From NCBI GenBank assembly GCA_947448395.1, contig CANFNA010000005.1, positions 1-47,567 of the forward strand: DNA of 47,567 nt. Direction: 5' to 3'. The DNA is from Chthoniobacteraceae bacterium. GTDB lineage: Bacteria > Verrucomicrobiota > Verrucomicrobiia > Chthoniobacterales > Chthoniobacteraceae. Below the pieces are notes generated by a model that saw only the letters and a list, made by a program, of their open reading frames with translations, was not told where the DNA came from and did not search any database. Made by a program: the position numbers and the translations under genes. Shown here piece after piece: positions 11,965 through 22,097 of this stretch (the first letter of the stretch is position 1; each line of letters opens with the position of its first letter).

Positions 11965-12729
11965 ATGACAGACTCGTCTCGCGCCACTGTCCGAAAGAAA
12001 AGTTCCCACGGATTTACGTTGGTCGAACTCCTGGTTGTTCTTGGGATCATTATCATGATCATGGGCATTCTGGCTCCCAGCATGGGCGGAATCTTGAAGG
12101 GGAAAAAAATTGAACAAGCCATCTCCGGTGTAACGCTTGCCCTCGAAAGCGCCCGAATGGAGGCGAGATCCCAGAACGCCTACGTATGGACTGGAATCGC
12201 TCAGGTTCCGTCCACTCAATCCCCGAGCGGTCAGGACGAACTCTGGCTCATGAACTTCCGCGTGAAGCCCGATAAAAAGAGGCTCCCGAGTGATGCCGGC
12301 GGAGGCGCAGTCGCCGTTCCAGTCAGCCCGCTCACCCGAATCGAAGGCGTGAGCATCATTCCTCAGGGCAACCTTCCCGCTGCATTTCCCACATTCGCCG
12401 AGATTGCCGCACGTGCGGAAGACTTCAGCGGAACCCCTGACAGCAACACTCCCCTAAAATGGGTCAAGGGAGGCAACAGCGGCACTCAGCTTTTCTCAAA
12501 ACAGATTCTTTTCACCCCTCGAGGAGAAGCTCTTCGAGAGGAAGGTAATTCTGAACTTCCAAACCCGCTTCCTTACATGTTCATGTGCCTTGCTCAGACC
12601 ATTAACGGCAAACCGATCCCAAGTTCTAAAGACGCCGCGGTCATTGTCATCGCCGGATTCAACGGTCGCATCACCGCCCTTCGCCCCGGCAAAGGCCCCG
12701 CACCCGCTCCAAGCAAGGACACTCCCTGA
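11965..12729 (+). CDS. Prepilin-type N-terminal methylation domain protein (pseudopilin-like)
   Basis: HGFTLVELLVVLGIIIMIMGILAPSMGGIL = type IV prepilin cleavage/methylation motif plus hydrophobic helix. Confidence 0.82.
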   Translation: MTDSSRATVRKKSSHGFTLVELLVVLGIIIMIMGILAPSMGGILKGKKIEQAISGVTLALESARMEARSQNAYVWTGIAQVPSTQSPSGQDELWLMNFRVKPDKKRLPSDAGGGAVAVPVSPLTRIEGVSIIPQGNLPAAFPTFAEIAARAEDFSGTPDSNTPLKWVKGGNSGTQLFSKQILFTPRGEALREEGNSELPNPLPYMFMCLAQTINGKPIPSSKDAAVIVIAGFNGRITALRPGKGPAPAPSKDTP

Positions 12730-12808
12730 TCAAGGTTGTCAAACAGCGGACAGCCACGCATTCGAATGTTGCCGGGCAAAACGGTGCCCTTGACCTTCTC
12801 GAAATAAA

Positions 12809-13315
12809 CTAACCCCGGCCACGCGCTCGGGGCGTTGCCTTTGAGTGCACCTCGCGGCCGCCTCGTATCATCGGCTGCGAAAGCGCCTCTTTGAGGGCTG
12901 CAGGCAACGTCTGCGCGCCATTTCCAAGCAGCGCTGTATCGACATCCTCAAGCTTGCGAATTAAATCCACCACCTCGCGCCGCGAATAAGGCCCTCCCGC
13001 CGCGGCGCAAAAATGCGTCCTGCAACTGAAGGGCCGTGCAGCGTAAGCCTCACATCCACCTGTCTTCGGATTCAGCACCGGACAACTCCCGTCCGCAGGC
13101 TCCATCATCCGACCCTTTCCTGCTGCCCGAAGCGCCTCAGCAAGAACCAAGGCCTCACCTGCAGTCAAATAAGGTGTCTTTCCCGTGAGTCGAAACCGAC
13201 AGCACTCCGTTCTCCTGACACAATCGCGCTCGACGGGGCGTTTATCGAGTTCCTCGTAGACAGCTCTTACTCGCGCAACGGCCTCATCGCGGCTCATTCG
13301 TTCACGGATTGGCAT
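12809..13315 (-). CDS. YkgJ-like cysteine cluster protein
   Basis: Cysteine pattern CVRRTECCRF...CPVLNPKTGGCEAYAARPFSCRTHFC resembles the CxxCxxCC/YkgJ zinc- or Fe-binding family. Confidence 0.75.
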   Translation of the reverse strand: MPIRERMSRDEAVARVRAVYEELDKRPVERDCVRRTECCRFRLTGKTPYLTAGEALVLAEALRAAGKGRMMEPADGSCPVLNPKTGGCEAYAARPFSCRTHFCAAAGGPYSRREVVDLIRKLEDVDTALLGNGAQTLPAALKEALSQPMIRGGREVHSKATPRARGRG

Positions 13316-13342
13316 GATGGAGATCGGTTTAAAATAGACGCT

Positions 13343-14578
13343 TCACGGACGGCTGATCGCCTGCCCTGCGATCCAACCTGTACTCCAAGCAGCTTGAAAA
13401 TTGAAGCCTCCAGTCACCCCATCCACATCCAGCACTTCTCCAGCAAAGTAGAGTCCCGGATGAATCCGACTTTCCATCGTGCGAAAATCGACCTCCTTCA
13501 AACTCACACCCCCGCACGTTACAAACTCGTCCTTGTGCAAACTCTTGCCGCAAACCGATAAATCCATTCGAACCAATCGCTCCGCAAGCGAGAGCATTCG
13601 GGCTCGCGGCAGCTGGTTCCAGCGTTCTTGATCTGAAATCCCCGCATCGCCAACAATCGCTTCCCAAAGACGGGCAGGCACTCCTCCAATCGAGGGACCG
13701 TTGAAAACCAATCTAGCCGGAAACTCCGACCGATTTTTCTGTAACGATTCCACCACATCCTCCGTCCGAATTCCCGGCAGCCATTGAATTCGCAATACAA
13801 ACTCGTATCCACGCTCCTCTAATTCTCGCGCCCCCCAAGCCGACAGACGCAAGATAGCCGGCCCACTCAACCCCCAATGCGTGAATAAAATGGGTCCACG
13901 CTCTTTCAAGCCGGTTCCAGGCACACTCACTTCGCCGTCCTCGATCGCCAACCCCGAAAGACCCTGAACCCACTTCTGCGTGATATGGAAGGTGAATAAG
14001 GAGGGTACGGGCTTCTCCACTCGATGCCCCAACCTCGCTAAAATCTCCGCCAAATTTCCAGAACGACACCCTCCCGTTGATACCAACACTCGCTTCGCTT
14101 CCGCCTGCGTTCCATCGGAAAGACTAACCCTCCATTTTCCAGATCCTTCTCCCAGCTTTAGATCCTCAACCCCACATCGAAGGCGAGTCTCCACCCCTCC
14201 CCGCCGCGCGGCTTCCTGCAAACATTCCACAATCGTTGCAGAGTCATCTGTTACCGGAAACATCCGTCCATCCTCCTCAACCTTCAGCGCAACGCCCCGC
14301 CCTCGAAACCACTCCACCGTGTCTCGCGCCTGAAAGCGGGCAAAGGCCGAAAGCAGCGCCCGTGCACCTCTGGGATAACGCGTCGAAAGCGCCCTCGGCT
14401 CAAAACAGGCGTGCGTCACATTGCATCGCCCACCACCCGAAACTCGCACCTTGGTCAAAGCCTGCGATCCCTTTTCAACAATCAGAATCCGCTGACCTTT
14501 CCTAGCCTCTGCGGCAGTAATCGCGCCAAAAAATCCAGCCGCCCCACCCCCAACAACCAAAAGATCAAAAGTTTCCAT
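13343..14578 (-). CDS. NAD(P)/FAD-dependent oxidoreductase, HI0933/BaiN-like flavoprotein
   Basis: METFDLLVVGGGAAGFFGAITAAEARKGQRILIVEKGSQALTKVRVSGGGRCNVTHACFEP...GLYFAGEVLDVDGVTGGFNFQAAWSTGWIAGQ. Confidence 0.92.
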   Translation of the reverse strand: METFDLLVVGGGAAGFFGAITAAEARKGQRILIVEKGSQALTKVRVSGGGRCNVTHACFEPRALSTRYPRGARALLSAFARFQARDTVEWFRGRGVALKVEEDGRMFPVTDDSATIVECLQEAARRGGVETRLRCGVEDLKLGEGSGKWRVSLSDGTQAEAKRVLVSTGGCRSGNLAEILARLGHRVEKPVPSLFTFHITQKWVQGLSGLAIEDGEVSVPGTGLKERGPILFTHWGLSGPAILRLSAWGARELEERGYEFVLRIQWLPGIRTEDVVESLQKNRSEFPARLVFNGPSIGGVPARLWEAIVGDAGISDQERWNQLPRARMLSLAERLVRMDLSVCGKSLHKDEFVTCGGVSLKEVDFRTMESRIHPGLYFAGEVLDVDGVTGGFNFQAAWSTGWIAGQAISRP

Positions 14579-14587
14579 CCCTCCTCC

Positions 14588-16306
14588 TCACCGCAACTCG
14601 CTGTTTTCGCACAACCGCGCATAGATCCCACCGAACGCGAGCAACTCTTCATGACGGCCCCGCTCCACAATCCTTCCACGACTCATCACCAAAATTTGAT
14701 CTGCGTTACGCACCGTCGACAGGCGATGTGCGATCACAAAACACGTTCGCTTCTGCATCAACCGCTCCAATGCCTTCTGAATTTGCCGTTCGGTCTCGGT
14801 ATCAACACTCGCCGTGGCCTCGTCCAATATCAGCACTGGTGGATCCTTCAAAAGAACACGCGCAATCGACACCCTCTGCTTTTCACCAACGCTAAGTTTG
14901 ATTCCCCTCTCTCCAACAACCGTGTCGAGACCCTGCTGAAGCCGCTCCACAAACTCTAACGCATCCGCGGCCTTCAATGCCTCCCACAATTCTGCATCCG
15001 TCGCATCAGGTTTCCCCACCCGCAAATTCTCTCCAATCGTTCCGTTAAACAGAAAACTCTCCTGAGTCACCATCCCCACTGCATTCCGAAGCGCCCCGCG
15101 CGAAATGTCCCGAATGCAACGGCCATCCAGAAGTATCTCCCCAGATTCATACTCATAAAACCGAGTCAGCATCTGCACCACAGTGGTCTTCCCGGCTCCT
15201 GTTTCGCCAACAAGAGCAACCGTCTCACCTGAGCGCGCGTGTAACGTCACCTCCGACAGCACAGGCACATCATTCCCGTAGGAAAATCCCACCTTTCGAA
15301 ACTCCACATTCCCTTTCACCTCGATTCTCTCCAGCAATCCCGCATCCGAACCAGGCTCGATCTTCTCATCGAGAATTTCAAAAACCCTCTCTCCTGCCGC
15401 ACGTCCTGATTGCAGGATTTGATTGAGTTGATGCAAACGACCGACGGGCTCGTACAGAAAACCAGCGAGCAATAAAAAACCTGTAAGCTCCCCAACACTC
15501 ATCTCGTGGTTCAACACAGCCCGCGATCCAAATCCCACCATCAGCACCGTTCCCAGCGAAGCAAGAAACCCCATCGAAGGACTATAGATAGCCCAAGCGC
15601 GCATCACCACCAAGGTGGCGCGTTGCACTTCCGCACTAGCCTTGTTGAACTCCGCATGCTGCTCCCCTTCACGCACATATGTCTTGATCTGACGAATCCC
15701 AGCGAGGTTGTCATGGAGCATCGAATTCATCGCGGATGCCGCCTTCCGTTGTCCTCGGTAACGCGACTTTGCAGTCAACGTGTAAGCAAGCGCACCCGCC
15801 GCCAAAAACGGGATCGGAATCAACGCCAACCACGCCAACTTTGGATGGTACGCGAATAGCATTGCCACCACCACAACGACCTGAACAAGGCTCACCGCGC
15901 CCAGTTCGACCCCATCAATCAAAACTCTCTCAACGGAGTTTACATCCTCCATGACACGCGTCATCAAATCACCCGTCGAACGATTATCAAACCAACGCAA
16001 AGGCAGTTGCTGGATGTGGGCATACAAATCACTGCGAAGATCAAAAATGACTTTTTGTTCCAGCGTGTTGTTGAGAACCAACCGGACTGCCGCGAGCAGT
16101 TCCCTGACAAAAAAAGCACTCAAGGCGACCCCGACCAACCACCAGATCCGCTCTCCATGGCCTTGTCCAACGTCGTCCACAATCAACTGCGTCGCCTTGG
16201 GGAAAACACTGACTAGTGCCGTCGACGCCAATGCCGTCCCAAGCATCCCTGCTGTCAGCAATGGATACTTGGCCAAATAAGATCGAACCCGGAGGACGGA
16301 CTTCAC
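14588..16306 (-). CDS. ABC transporter ATP-binding/permease protein (MsbA/lipid-type exporter)
   Basis: TM domain followed by Walker A GETGAGKTT, signature LSVGEKQRVSIARVLL, Walker B LILDEATASVD. Confidence 0.94.
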   Translation of the reverse strand: MKSVLRVRSYLAKYPLLTAGMLGTALASTALVSVFPKATQLIVDDVGQGHGERIWWLVGVALSAFFVRELLAAVRLVLNNTLEQKVIFDLRSDLYAHIQQLPLRWFDNRSTGDLMTRVMEDVNSVERVLIDGVELGAVSLVQVVVVVAMLFAYHPKLAWLALIPIPFLAAGALAYTLTAKSRYRGQRKAASAMNSMLHDNLAGIRQIKTYVREGEQHAEFNKASAEVQRATLVVMRAWAIYSPSMGFLASLGTVLMVGFGSRAVLNHEMSVGELTGFLLLAGFLYEPVGRLHQLNQILQSGRAAGERVFEILDEKIEPGSDAGLLERIEVKGNVEFRKVGFSYGNDVPVLSEVTLHARSGETVALVGETGAGKTTVVQMLTRFYEYESGEILLDGRCIRDISRGALRNAVGMVTQESFLFNGTIGENLRVGKPDATDAELWEALKAADALEFVERLQQGLDTVVGERGIKLSVGEKQRVSIARVLLKDPPVLILDEATASVDTETERQIQKALERLMQKRTCFVIAHRLSTVRNADQILVMSRGRIVERGRHEELLAFGGIYARLCENSELR

Positions 16307-17220
16307 CCGAGCACCTCAAACTGACTCATCTTATGGAACGCCTGATAGCGAGCTTCAATGTCCATTTGCGTCAAACTACGGAGTCTCTCGAGACTAAAGG
16401 CTTCCACGTTGAAACTTGCCAAAACACTACCGAAAACAACCGCGTGTCGGAGCTGCGAGAATCCAATGGATCCGTTGCCTCGCGCCGCAAGATAACCCGC
16501 TAAGCCGCCTGCAAAAGTATCTCCCGCACCAGTTGGATCATGGATGTCCTCGAGAGGATATGCCCCGCACGAAAAGAACTCCCCATCTCCAAACAGCAAG
16601 CAGCCATGCTCTCCCTTTTTAATCGCCACATACTTCGGCCCCATTGTCCGGATCTTCGCTCCAGCTTTGATCAGACTAGTTTCTTGCGTGAACTGACGCG
16701 CTTCACTGTCATTTAAAATCAGCATGTCCACACGCTGGAGCAACGCCTCCAAGTCCCCTCGCGCTATGTTGATCCACAAATCCATCGTATCAGCGATGAC
16801 GAATTGCGGACGACTCATCTGATCAAGCACGTGGCTCTGCAAGCTCGGGGCAATGTTTGCGAGCAACACCACAGGACTTTCCACATACGCAGACGGAAGT
16901 GTAGGCGTGAAATGCTCAAATACGTTGAGCTCCACAGAACGAGTCTCACGAGTGTTCATGTCCCACATGTACTCTCCAGACCAGCGAAACGTTTTCCCAG
17001 GAACCTGCTGCAGTCCTCCAAGATCAATGTTGCGCCCCTTTAGATAAGCGATGTGCTCGTTCGGAAAATCTTCCCCCACAATCCCAACGAGTTTTACTGG
17101 CGAGAAGAAACTCGCCCCCACGGCGGCGTAACTTGCAGAGCCCCCGAGCAAATCGGCATGCTCCTCCACAGGCGTTTTGACGGTGTCTAAGGCGATAGAG
17201 CCAACAACAAGAACAGACAT
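16303..17220 (-). CDS. PfkB family carbohydrate kinase
   Basis: MSVLVVGSIALDTVKTPVEEHADLLGGSASYAAVGASFF and C-terminal DPTGAGDTFAGGLAGYLA (PfkB signature 2); the track start at 17253 is probably upstream of the true start. Confidence 0.9.
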   Translation of the reverse strand: MSVLVVGSIALDTVKTPVEEHADLLGGSASYAAVGASFFSPVKLVGIVGEDFPNEHIAYLKGRNIDLGGLQQVPGKTFRWSGEYMWDMNTRETRSVELNVFEHFTPTLPSAYVESPVVLLANIAPSLQSHVLDQMSRPQFVIADTMDLWINIARGDLEALLQRVDMLILNDSEARQFTQETSLIKAGAKIRTMGPKYVAIKKGEHGCLLFGDGEFFSCGAYPLEDIHDPTGAGDTFAGGLAGYLAARGNGSIGFSQLRHAVVFGSVLASFNVEAFSLERLRSLTQMDIEARYQAFHKMSQFEVLG

Positions 17221-17340
17221 ACTTTTAAAGTGCAGGATGGTTGAAATCAGCAATTCGGAATCTTAAACGCGTCCCCCTAGCCCCTCCCGAGAGCTGCATC
17301 TCTACGAGATCGATTAGAAGAAAATACGGAGTGAGCAGAA

Positions 17341-17367
17341 AGCCCTTAAATCATCGATTCAAGGGCT
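17341..17367 (-). terminator. Strong hairpin downstream of the dihydrolipoamide acyltransferase gene
   Basis: Minus strand AGCCCTTGAATC-GAT-GATTTAAGGGCT: 12-bp stem (one G-T pair), 3-nt loop, followed by TTCTGCTC. Confidence 0.65.
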
Positions 17368-17414
17368 TCTTGAGCCATGAACCGCTCTTCCGCATCGGTC
17401 CGCTCATTGAATCA

Positions 17415-18701
17415 TTAAATCAGCAACAGCGACGGCGACTCAATCAGACGCTTAAGCTCTGCCAAGTACTGCGCAGCAACCGCACCGTCGACAACCCGAT
17501 GATCCGCGCTAACGCCAATAGCGAGTCGTTGTCCCACCACAATCGCGTCTCCAGGCCCCACCACAGGCTTCTTCAAAATCGCGCCAACACTCACAATCAC
17601 CGACTGCGGAGGATTGATAATCGCATCAAAAAATTCGACTCCATACGACCCGAGGTTTGAAACGGTGATGGTCCCCCCTTGATACTCATCGGGCTTCAAT
17701 TTTTTCGCACGAGCACGAGATGCGAGGTCCTTCACCGACTCGCTGATTCCAGCAAGACTCTTAGATTGTGCATCTCTAATGACTGGCGTCACCAAACCAT
17801 CCTCCACAGCGACAGCGACTGAAAGATTCACAGAACCGTATTGCAGAATAGAGTCCCCCGCAAAAGAAGCATTAACCGCTGGCACGCGCACCGCTGCGCC
17901 CACGACTGCTTTGAGAATAAAATCATTCACCGTGAGCTTCAGCGCTCCCTCACTCTTATCCCCACCAGAATTTAATTCAGCGCGCATCCGCATCATCGGT
18001 CCCGCGTCAACTTCAACATGGAGGTAGAAGTGCGGAATTTGCGTTTTACTAGCGAGCAACCGATCCGCGATGATACGCCGCATTCCGCTTAGCGGAATCA
18101 TTTGGTCGCCAGGACCCGCGCTAGGAATCTGAATCGGAGCCACCCCGGAGACCGCTACGACCGCCACACTGGAACTCGATCCGACGACCGCCGCAGAAAG
18201 AACATCCTTCACCACCACGCGCCCACCAGGGCCGCTTCCTTTAAGCGAGTCAATCCTCACCCCCTTCTCACGGGCAACTTTCCGCGCAAGCGGCGAACTC
18301 TTCTCCCGTGCCCCACCACTTACTCCAGATGCAGCTGCAATCCCCCCTCCTGCTACAACAACTACCGCTGGAGAAGCCGAGGTCGCCGGACCCGCCACTA
18401 CGACCGGGGTCGCTGCAGAGGCCTTTGCCGCTGCAATTGCCTCAGGAGCTGGAGCTGTCTCGCCTTTCCCTAAGAGCACTGCGATTTTCGAACCAATCGG
18501 CACTTTCTCACCAGCTTTCACCAAAAACTCATGGAGGACTCCATCGTTAAAGCTTTCGATTTCCATCGTCGCCTTATCCGTTTCCACATCGGCAATAACA
18601 TCACCCGTAACCACTTTGTCTCCAACGTTTTTACGCCATTTCAGGAGAGTCCCCTCCGTCATGGTATCTGCGAGTTTGGGCATTTCAATGTAGGTGGCCA
18701 T
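17415..18701 (-). CDS. Dihydrolipoamide acetyltransferase (E2) of a 2-oxoacid dehydrogenase complex, single lipoyl domain
   Basis: Lipoyl motif VETDKATMEIES, peripheral-subunit-binding domain SSPLARKVAREKGVRIDSLKGSGPGGRVVVKDV, catalytic SADHRVVDGAVAAQYL. Confidence 0.93.
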   Translation of the reverse strand: MATYIEMPKLADTMTEGTLLKWRKNVGDKVVTGDVIADVETDKATMEIESFNDGVLHEFLVKAGEKVPIGSKIAVLLGKGETAPAPEAIAAAKASAATPVVVAGPATSASPAVVVVAGGGIAAASGVSGGAREKSSPLARKVAREKGVRIDSLKGSGPGGRVVVKDVLSAAVVGSSSSVAVVAVSGVAPIQIPSAGPGDQMIPLSGMRRIIADRLLASKTQIPHFYLHVEVDAGPMMRMRAELNSGGDKSEGALKLTVNDFILKAVVGAAVRVPAVNASFAGDSILQYGSVNLSVAVAVEDGLVTPVIRDAQSKSLAGISESVKDLASRARAKKLKPDEYQGGTITVSNLGSYGVEFFDAIINPPQSVIVSVGAILKKPVVGPGDAIVVGQRLAIGVSADHRVVDGAVAAQYLAELKRLIESPSLLLI

Positions 18702-18842
18702 GGAAGGGTATTAGCGAGTGGTGGAAAATCAGCCCTGACTTTTAGCGTGTAAAAATCGGTGGTGGAAACCCTTTTTCCAACCCTTCCTAACTCTTAGTCA
18801 CAGAAGGGAAACTGAGGGTTCAAAATCTTAGCAAAGACAACA

Positions 18843-18863
18843 GCCACTTTCGATGAAAGTGGC
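18843..18863 (-). terminator. Perfect 9-bp stem, 3-nt loop hairpin overlapping the tRNA-Glu 3' end
   Basis: GCCACTTTC-gat-GAAAGTGGC; the tRNA GCCA 3' end forms part of one arm. Confidence 0.6.
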
Positions 18864-18935
18864 GACCCTAACGGGATTCGAACCCGTGTTACTCCCGTGA
18901 AAGGGGAGTGTCCTAGGCCACTGGACGATAGGGTC
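18860..18935 (-). tRNA. tRNA-Glu (anticodon UUC), CCA encoded
   Basis: Reverse complement GACCCTATCGTCCAGTGGCCTAGGACACTCCCCTTTCACGGGAGTAACACGGGTTCGAATCCCGTTAGGGTCGCCA; anticodon loop CTTTCAC, T-loop GGTTCGAATCC, paired acceptor. Confidence 0.96.
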
Positions 18936-19031
18936 TCTCAGGGAGCGCAGAGGCTACTCGAAGGACTCCAAACGGCAAGCGGTTTCTCATTAAAAAGAAA
19001 CACAATGACAATTGCCGCAGAATCCAAAAAC

Positions 19032-19967
19032 TCAGCGAATATAATCCAGCAGCGATAGCTTCAGGATTTGAGCCCCAGCTTGCATGGCCGCTTGATAGGC
19101 CGTTTGCGTCTTCGTGAGATTCACCATCGTCTGAGCAATATCCACCGAAGATTCACGTCCAATCAAATCACCAACATCCGCAAACCGAATTTCCATCGAG
19201 GCCTTCAAAGAATCCAAACGGCTCCCTTGGGCTCCATTTTCAGCGATCATGTTCGCCAAATCCGCTTCCGAAGACTTGATATCATTCCCCGTAGTTTGGA
19301 TTCGCGCCGCATCATTGTCTTCCAAAGCATCGCGAAGCGAGATGAGTCGAGAAATGAAACTGGTCAACTTCGCATTGCTCTCTCCTCGGCTGTAAGGCGA
19401 GATCGATAGAGAATCCGAGAGTTTGATCGCAATGCCATCCCCAGGAGGATTCCCGCTGGCGTCACTCTGCGGCCCAGTGACAGAGGTTGGGTGCGCGTCC
19501 GAATCCCCTGGATCCGTCGACACTCCCACGTATGGAGGGTTAGCAATGTCTGTTCCGTTAAAAATATACTGCTGATTGAACCGCGTGTTCCCCAGCTGTA
19601 TCGCCTGCAGCACAAGTTGGTTCACCGTCGTCGCATAAGCACTGCGCTCAGCTTGAGAAACATTGCCACTCGAAGCGCTTGCAACAATCTCAGTCGCATT
19701 CAGATAACAGTCCGAATAGAGATTGCTCAGAGCTGAGCCCGAAGCCTGTGACACGCCTGAGGCAATTCCGGAATTCCGGGCGTACTGCTGCGTAACCGCC
19801 ATCTCCGAACGAAGCGACATCACCCGACTAGCAGCTTGGGGGTCCTCGCTTGGAAGCATGAACCGCTGACCGGTCGACAACTCTTGGTTGAGCTTATTTT
19901 GCTGACCGCGAAGGGTGTTGAGACGATCCACAACACCATCCGACATCGTCATATTTGGAACTCGCAT
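19032..19967 (-). CDS. flgL: Flagellar hook-associated protein 3
   Basis: Flagellin-like N-terminus MRVPNMTMSDGVVDRLNTLRGQQNKLNQELSTGQRFMLPSEDPQAASRVM and C-terminal coiled region; downstream of flgK. Confidence 0.9.
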   Translation of the reverse strand: MRVPNMTMSDGVVDRLNTLRGQQNKLNQELSTGQRFMLPSEDPQAASRVMSLRSEMAVTQQYARNSGIASGVSQASGSALSNLYSDCYLNATEIVASASSGNVSQAERSAYATTVNQLVLQAIQLGNTRFNQQYIFNGTDIANPPYVGVSTDPGDSDAHPTSVTGPQSDASGNPPGDGIAIKLSDSLSISPYSRGESNAKLTSFISRLISLRDALEDNDAARIQTTGNDIKSSEADLANMIAENGAQGSRLDSLKASMEIRFADVGDLIGRESSVDIAQTMVNLTKTQTAYQAAMQAGAQILKLSLLDYIR

Positions 19968-20000
19968 ATTTCAGTCTCCGTTCAAAAAAAGTTACTTAAC

Positions 20001-21515
20001 TTAGCGCACCATGGAATTGATGAGGGAATCCAACATCGAATCCAAAACCGAGATCACTTTCGCGTTAGCCTGATAAGCTCTCTGATACTGCATCAGGTTT
20101 GTAGTCTCCTCATCGAGCGACACGGCACTCACCGCATCCCGCTGGGCTCGGATCGCTGTATCAATCACTTTCGCCTCATCGGCCCTCGTGCCAGCGCTTT
20201 GCACGCTTTGGGCCAAAGAAGCTACTGTGGTTCTCACAAAGTCGCCCAAGCGACCGTCAATCACGCCGGCTGTTGCCCCAGCAGCAGGGATACTAGCAGT
20301 GGAAAACAGCTTCGAGCGAACACTTGCAATCGCCTTAATAAAGGTGCTGTCCCCCGCATTCGTATTCGAGTTCACCAAGCTTCCTGAAGGATCAGCCTTG
20401 GGCCCTGTCGCCAATGTCGACGCGCTGAGGGCGGTATTGACTTGAATTAATCCCGTCGCCAAGCCGGTCTGGAAAAACTCCGTCGCCTGCTCCGGCGTGT
20501 ATTGAGCATTTACAGCCGTCGCAACTTGCTGCGCCAAAAGACTCAACTTCGAACGTAGCGTCGCAATCGATCCAGTCATGGAAGTATACCGCCCACACAT
20601 CGCTCCACTCGTAATCGAAGACGAGATATCCATCCCTGAAACCGTTATCTGACTCGGAGAAGTCGGATTAAGCGGATACAACCCATTCGAATTCGGGGTC
20701 GCTGCCACATAAGCAACCGGATTCGACCCCTTTGGCAACACCCCATAATTCACCACCACTTGGTTGCCGATCAAAATACTAACCTGATTAGGCGCGTCTA
20801 AAGGGATGGAGACCTCGAACTTTAGCAACTTGGCAAGCCCCTCTAGATCAGCCTGCCTACGGTCTATCAAATCAGCAGCGCCGCCACTGAGCATCGCATC
20901 TGCATCCCGAATTTGAGCGTTCAAATGAGCTACGTCCTGCAACAGGAAATTCACTCGGTCTGCATCTGCAGAAAGTTGACGTTCCAAATCATCCTGCAAG
21001 GTCGCCAACCGGTTATCGGCATTATTGATCCGGTCACAGAAAATTTGTGCTGACTGGATCGCCGCATCCCGATTCGGAATCTCGGCAGGCGAGGCAGCCA
21101 ACGTTTCCATCCCGTTGAAAAAATCATCGAGAGCCCCGCCTAATCCCGAAGTCGACGCTCCCGTGTCTGTCACGGAAGTCGGAGTAGAAGCGGAGTCCAC
21201 ACGATCTCCGAGTGCAATTTCGGCATCCGACAGAGCACTCAACTGGGCATTCCATGATTCCACGTCACCTGCCTGGCGAACCACTTGGCGATCTAAAAGC
21301 GTGTCGCGAAGTTGCTGCACTTCGAGAACCTCTAATCCACTCCCCTCCGGTCCGTTCGAAGTCAACACCGAGAACCGCTCCCCTAGCAAAACGCGCTGAC
21401 GGGAATATTCAGGATTATTGACGTTCGCAATATTCCTGCCGGTCACCTGAATAGCCATCTGCTGAGCCTGAAGGGCTCGCGCAGCCGAATTTAAATTTCC
21501 AAAAAGTCCCGGCAT
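20001..21515 (-). CDS. flgK: Flagellar hook-associated protein 1
   Basis: MPGLFGNLNSAARALQAQQMAIQVTGRNIANVNNPEYSRQRVLL...C-terminal SAVSLDEETTNLMQYQRAYQANAKVISVLDSMLDSLINSM. Confidence 0.96.
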   Translation of the reverse strand: MPGLFGNLNSAARALQAQQMAIQVTGRNIANVNNPEYSRQRVLLGERFSVLTSNGPEGSGLEVLEVQQLRDTLLDRQVVRQAGDVESWNAQLSALSDAEIALGDRVDSASTPTSVTDTGASTSGLGGALDDFFNGMETLAASPAEIPNRDAAIQSAQIFCDRINNADNRLATLQDDLERQLSADADRVNFLLQDVAHLNAQIRDADAMLSGGAADLIDRRQADLEGLAKLLKFEVSIPLDAPNQVSILIGNQVVVNYGVLPKGSNPVAYVAATPNSNGLYPLNPTSPSQITVSGMDISSSITSGAMCGRYTSMTGSIATLRSKLSLLAQQVATAVNAQYTPEQATEFFQTGLATGLIQVNTALSASTLATGPKADPSGSLVNSNTNAGDSTFIKAIASVRSKLFSTASIPAAGATAGVIDGRLGDFVRTTVASLAQSVQSAGTRADEAKVIDTAIRAQRDAVSAVSLDEETTNLMQYQRAYQANAKVISVLDSMLDSLINSMVR

Positions 21516-21543
21516 AAGTGTCGTTCGCTAATTTAGGTGAATC

Positions 21544-22080
21544 TCAAGTAATATAAGCCTTTCCCGTGCCAGACAGCTTAATTTTAACGCTGCCTCCCTC
21601 ATCATAAATTCTCCCCCCGGGCTGGGGACTGACTTCCTCTAAAAGCTCTCGGATCAAATCAATCGACCGGGCCAGCAAAACCTGATTCTGATTCGCTTTC
21701 ACTCGCACTCGGTCCGCTATTCTAATCACCTCCTCCACCAAAGCTCTCATGAGGGGCTGAAGCGCTGGAGGAAACTGAGGAACCAGTTCCAACAAAGGAG
21801 TTTGAGGCGAGATCTTGGCCCGACGCAAAGCCTGCGCCATCAGCAACTCCCGACGGCTCCTGGCTGCCTGTGCAGTATCCACCTGTTTCTGAACCACCGC
21901 AACCAAGGTAAGAACCTTGTTGCTGTCCCGATTAATAATCGCCCGCTGCTGCTCCTCGAAAAGACCCAGAAGCGCCCCTTGCTCCTGAATCTCACCGCGC
22001 ATGGCCATAACCACCTGCTCGTGGAACGGAACCGCCGTCTTCATACCCACTCGCGGTCGTATGTAAGAAGGGGGCGGCAT
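21544..22080 (-). CDS. FlgN-like flagellar export chaperone (putative)
   Basis: Small helical protein immediately upstream of flgK in the flagellar cluster; weak sequence signature, assigned mainly by synteny. Confidence 0.55.
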   Translation of the reverse strand: MPPPSYIRPRVGMKTAVPFHEQVVMAMRGEIQEQGALLGLFEEQQRAIINRDSNKVLTLVAVVQKQVDTAQAARSRRELLMAQALRRAKISPQTPLLELVPQFPPALQPLMRALVEEVIRIADRVRVKANQNQVLLARSIDLIRELLEEVSPQPGGRIYDEGGSVKIKLSGTGKAYIT

Positions 22081-22097
22081 AGCAATACAGGGAAAAC

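Noticed and set aside
18100-18480. Low-complexity Ala/Val/Gly tract
   Set aside because: Explained as the flexible inter-domain linker of the E2 acyltransferase.
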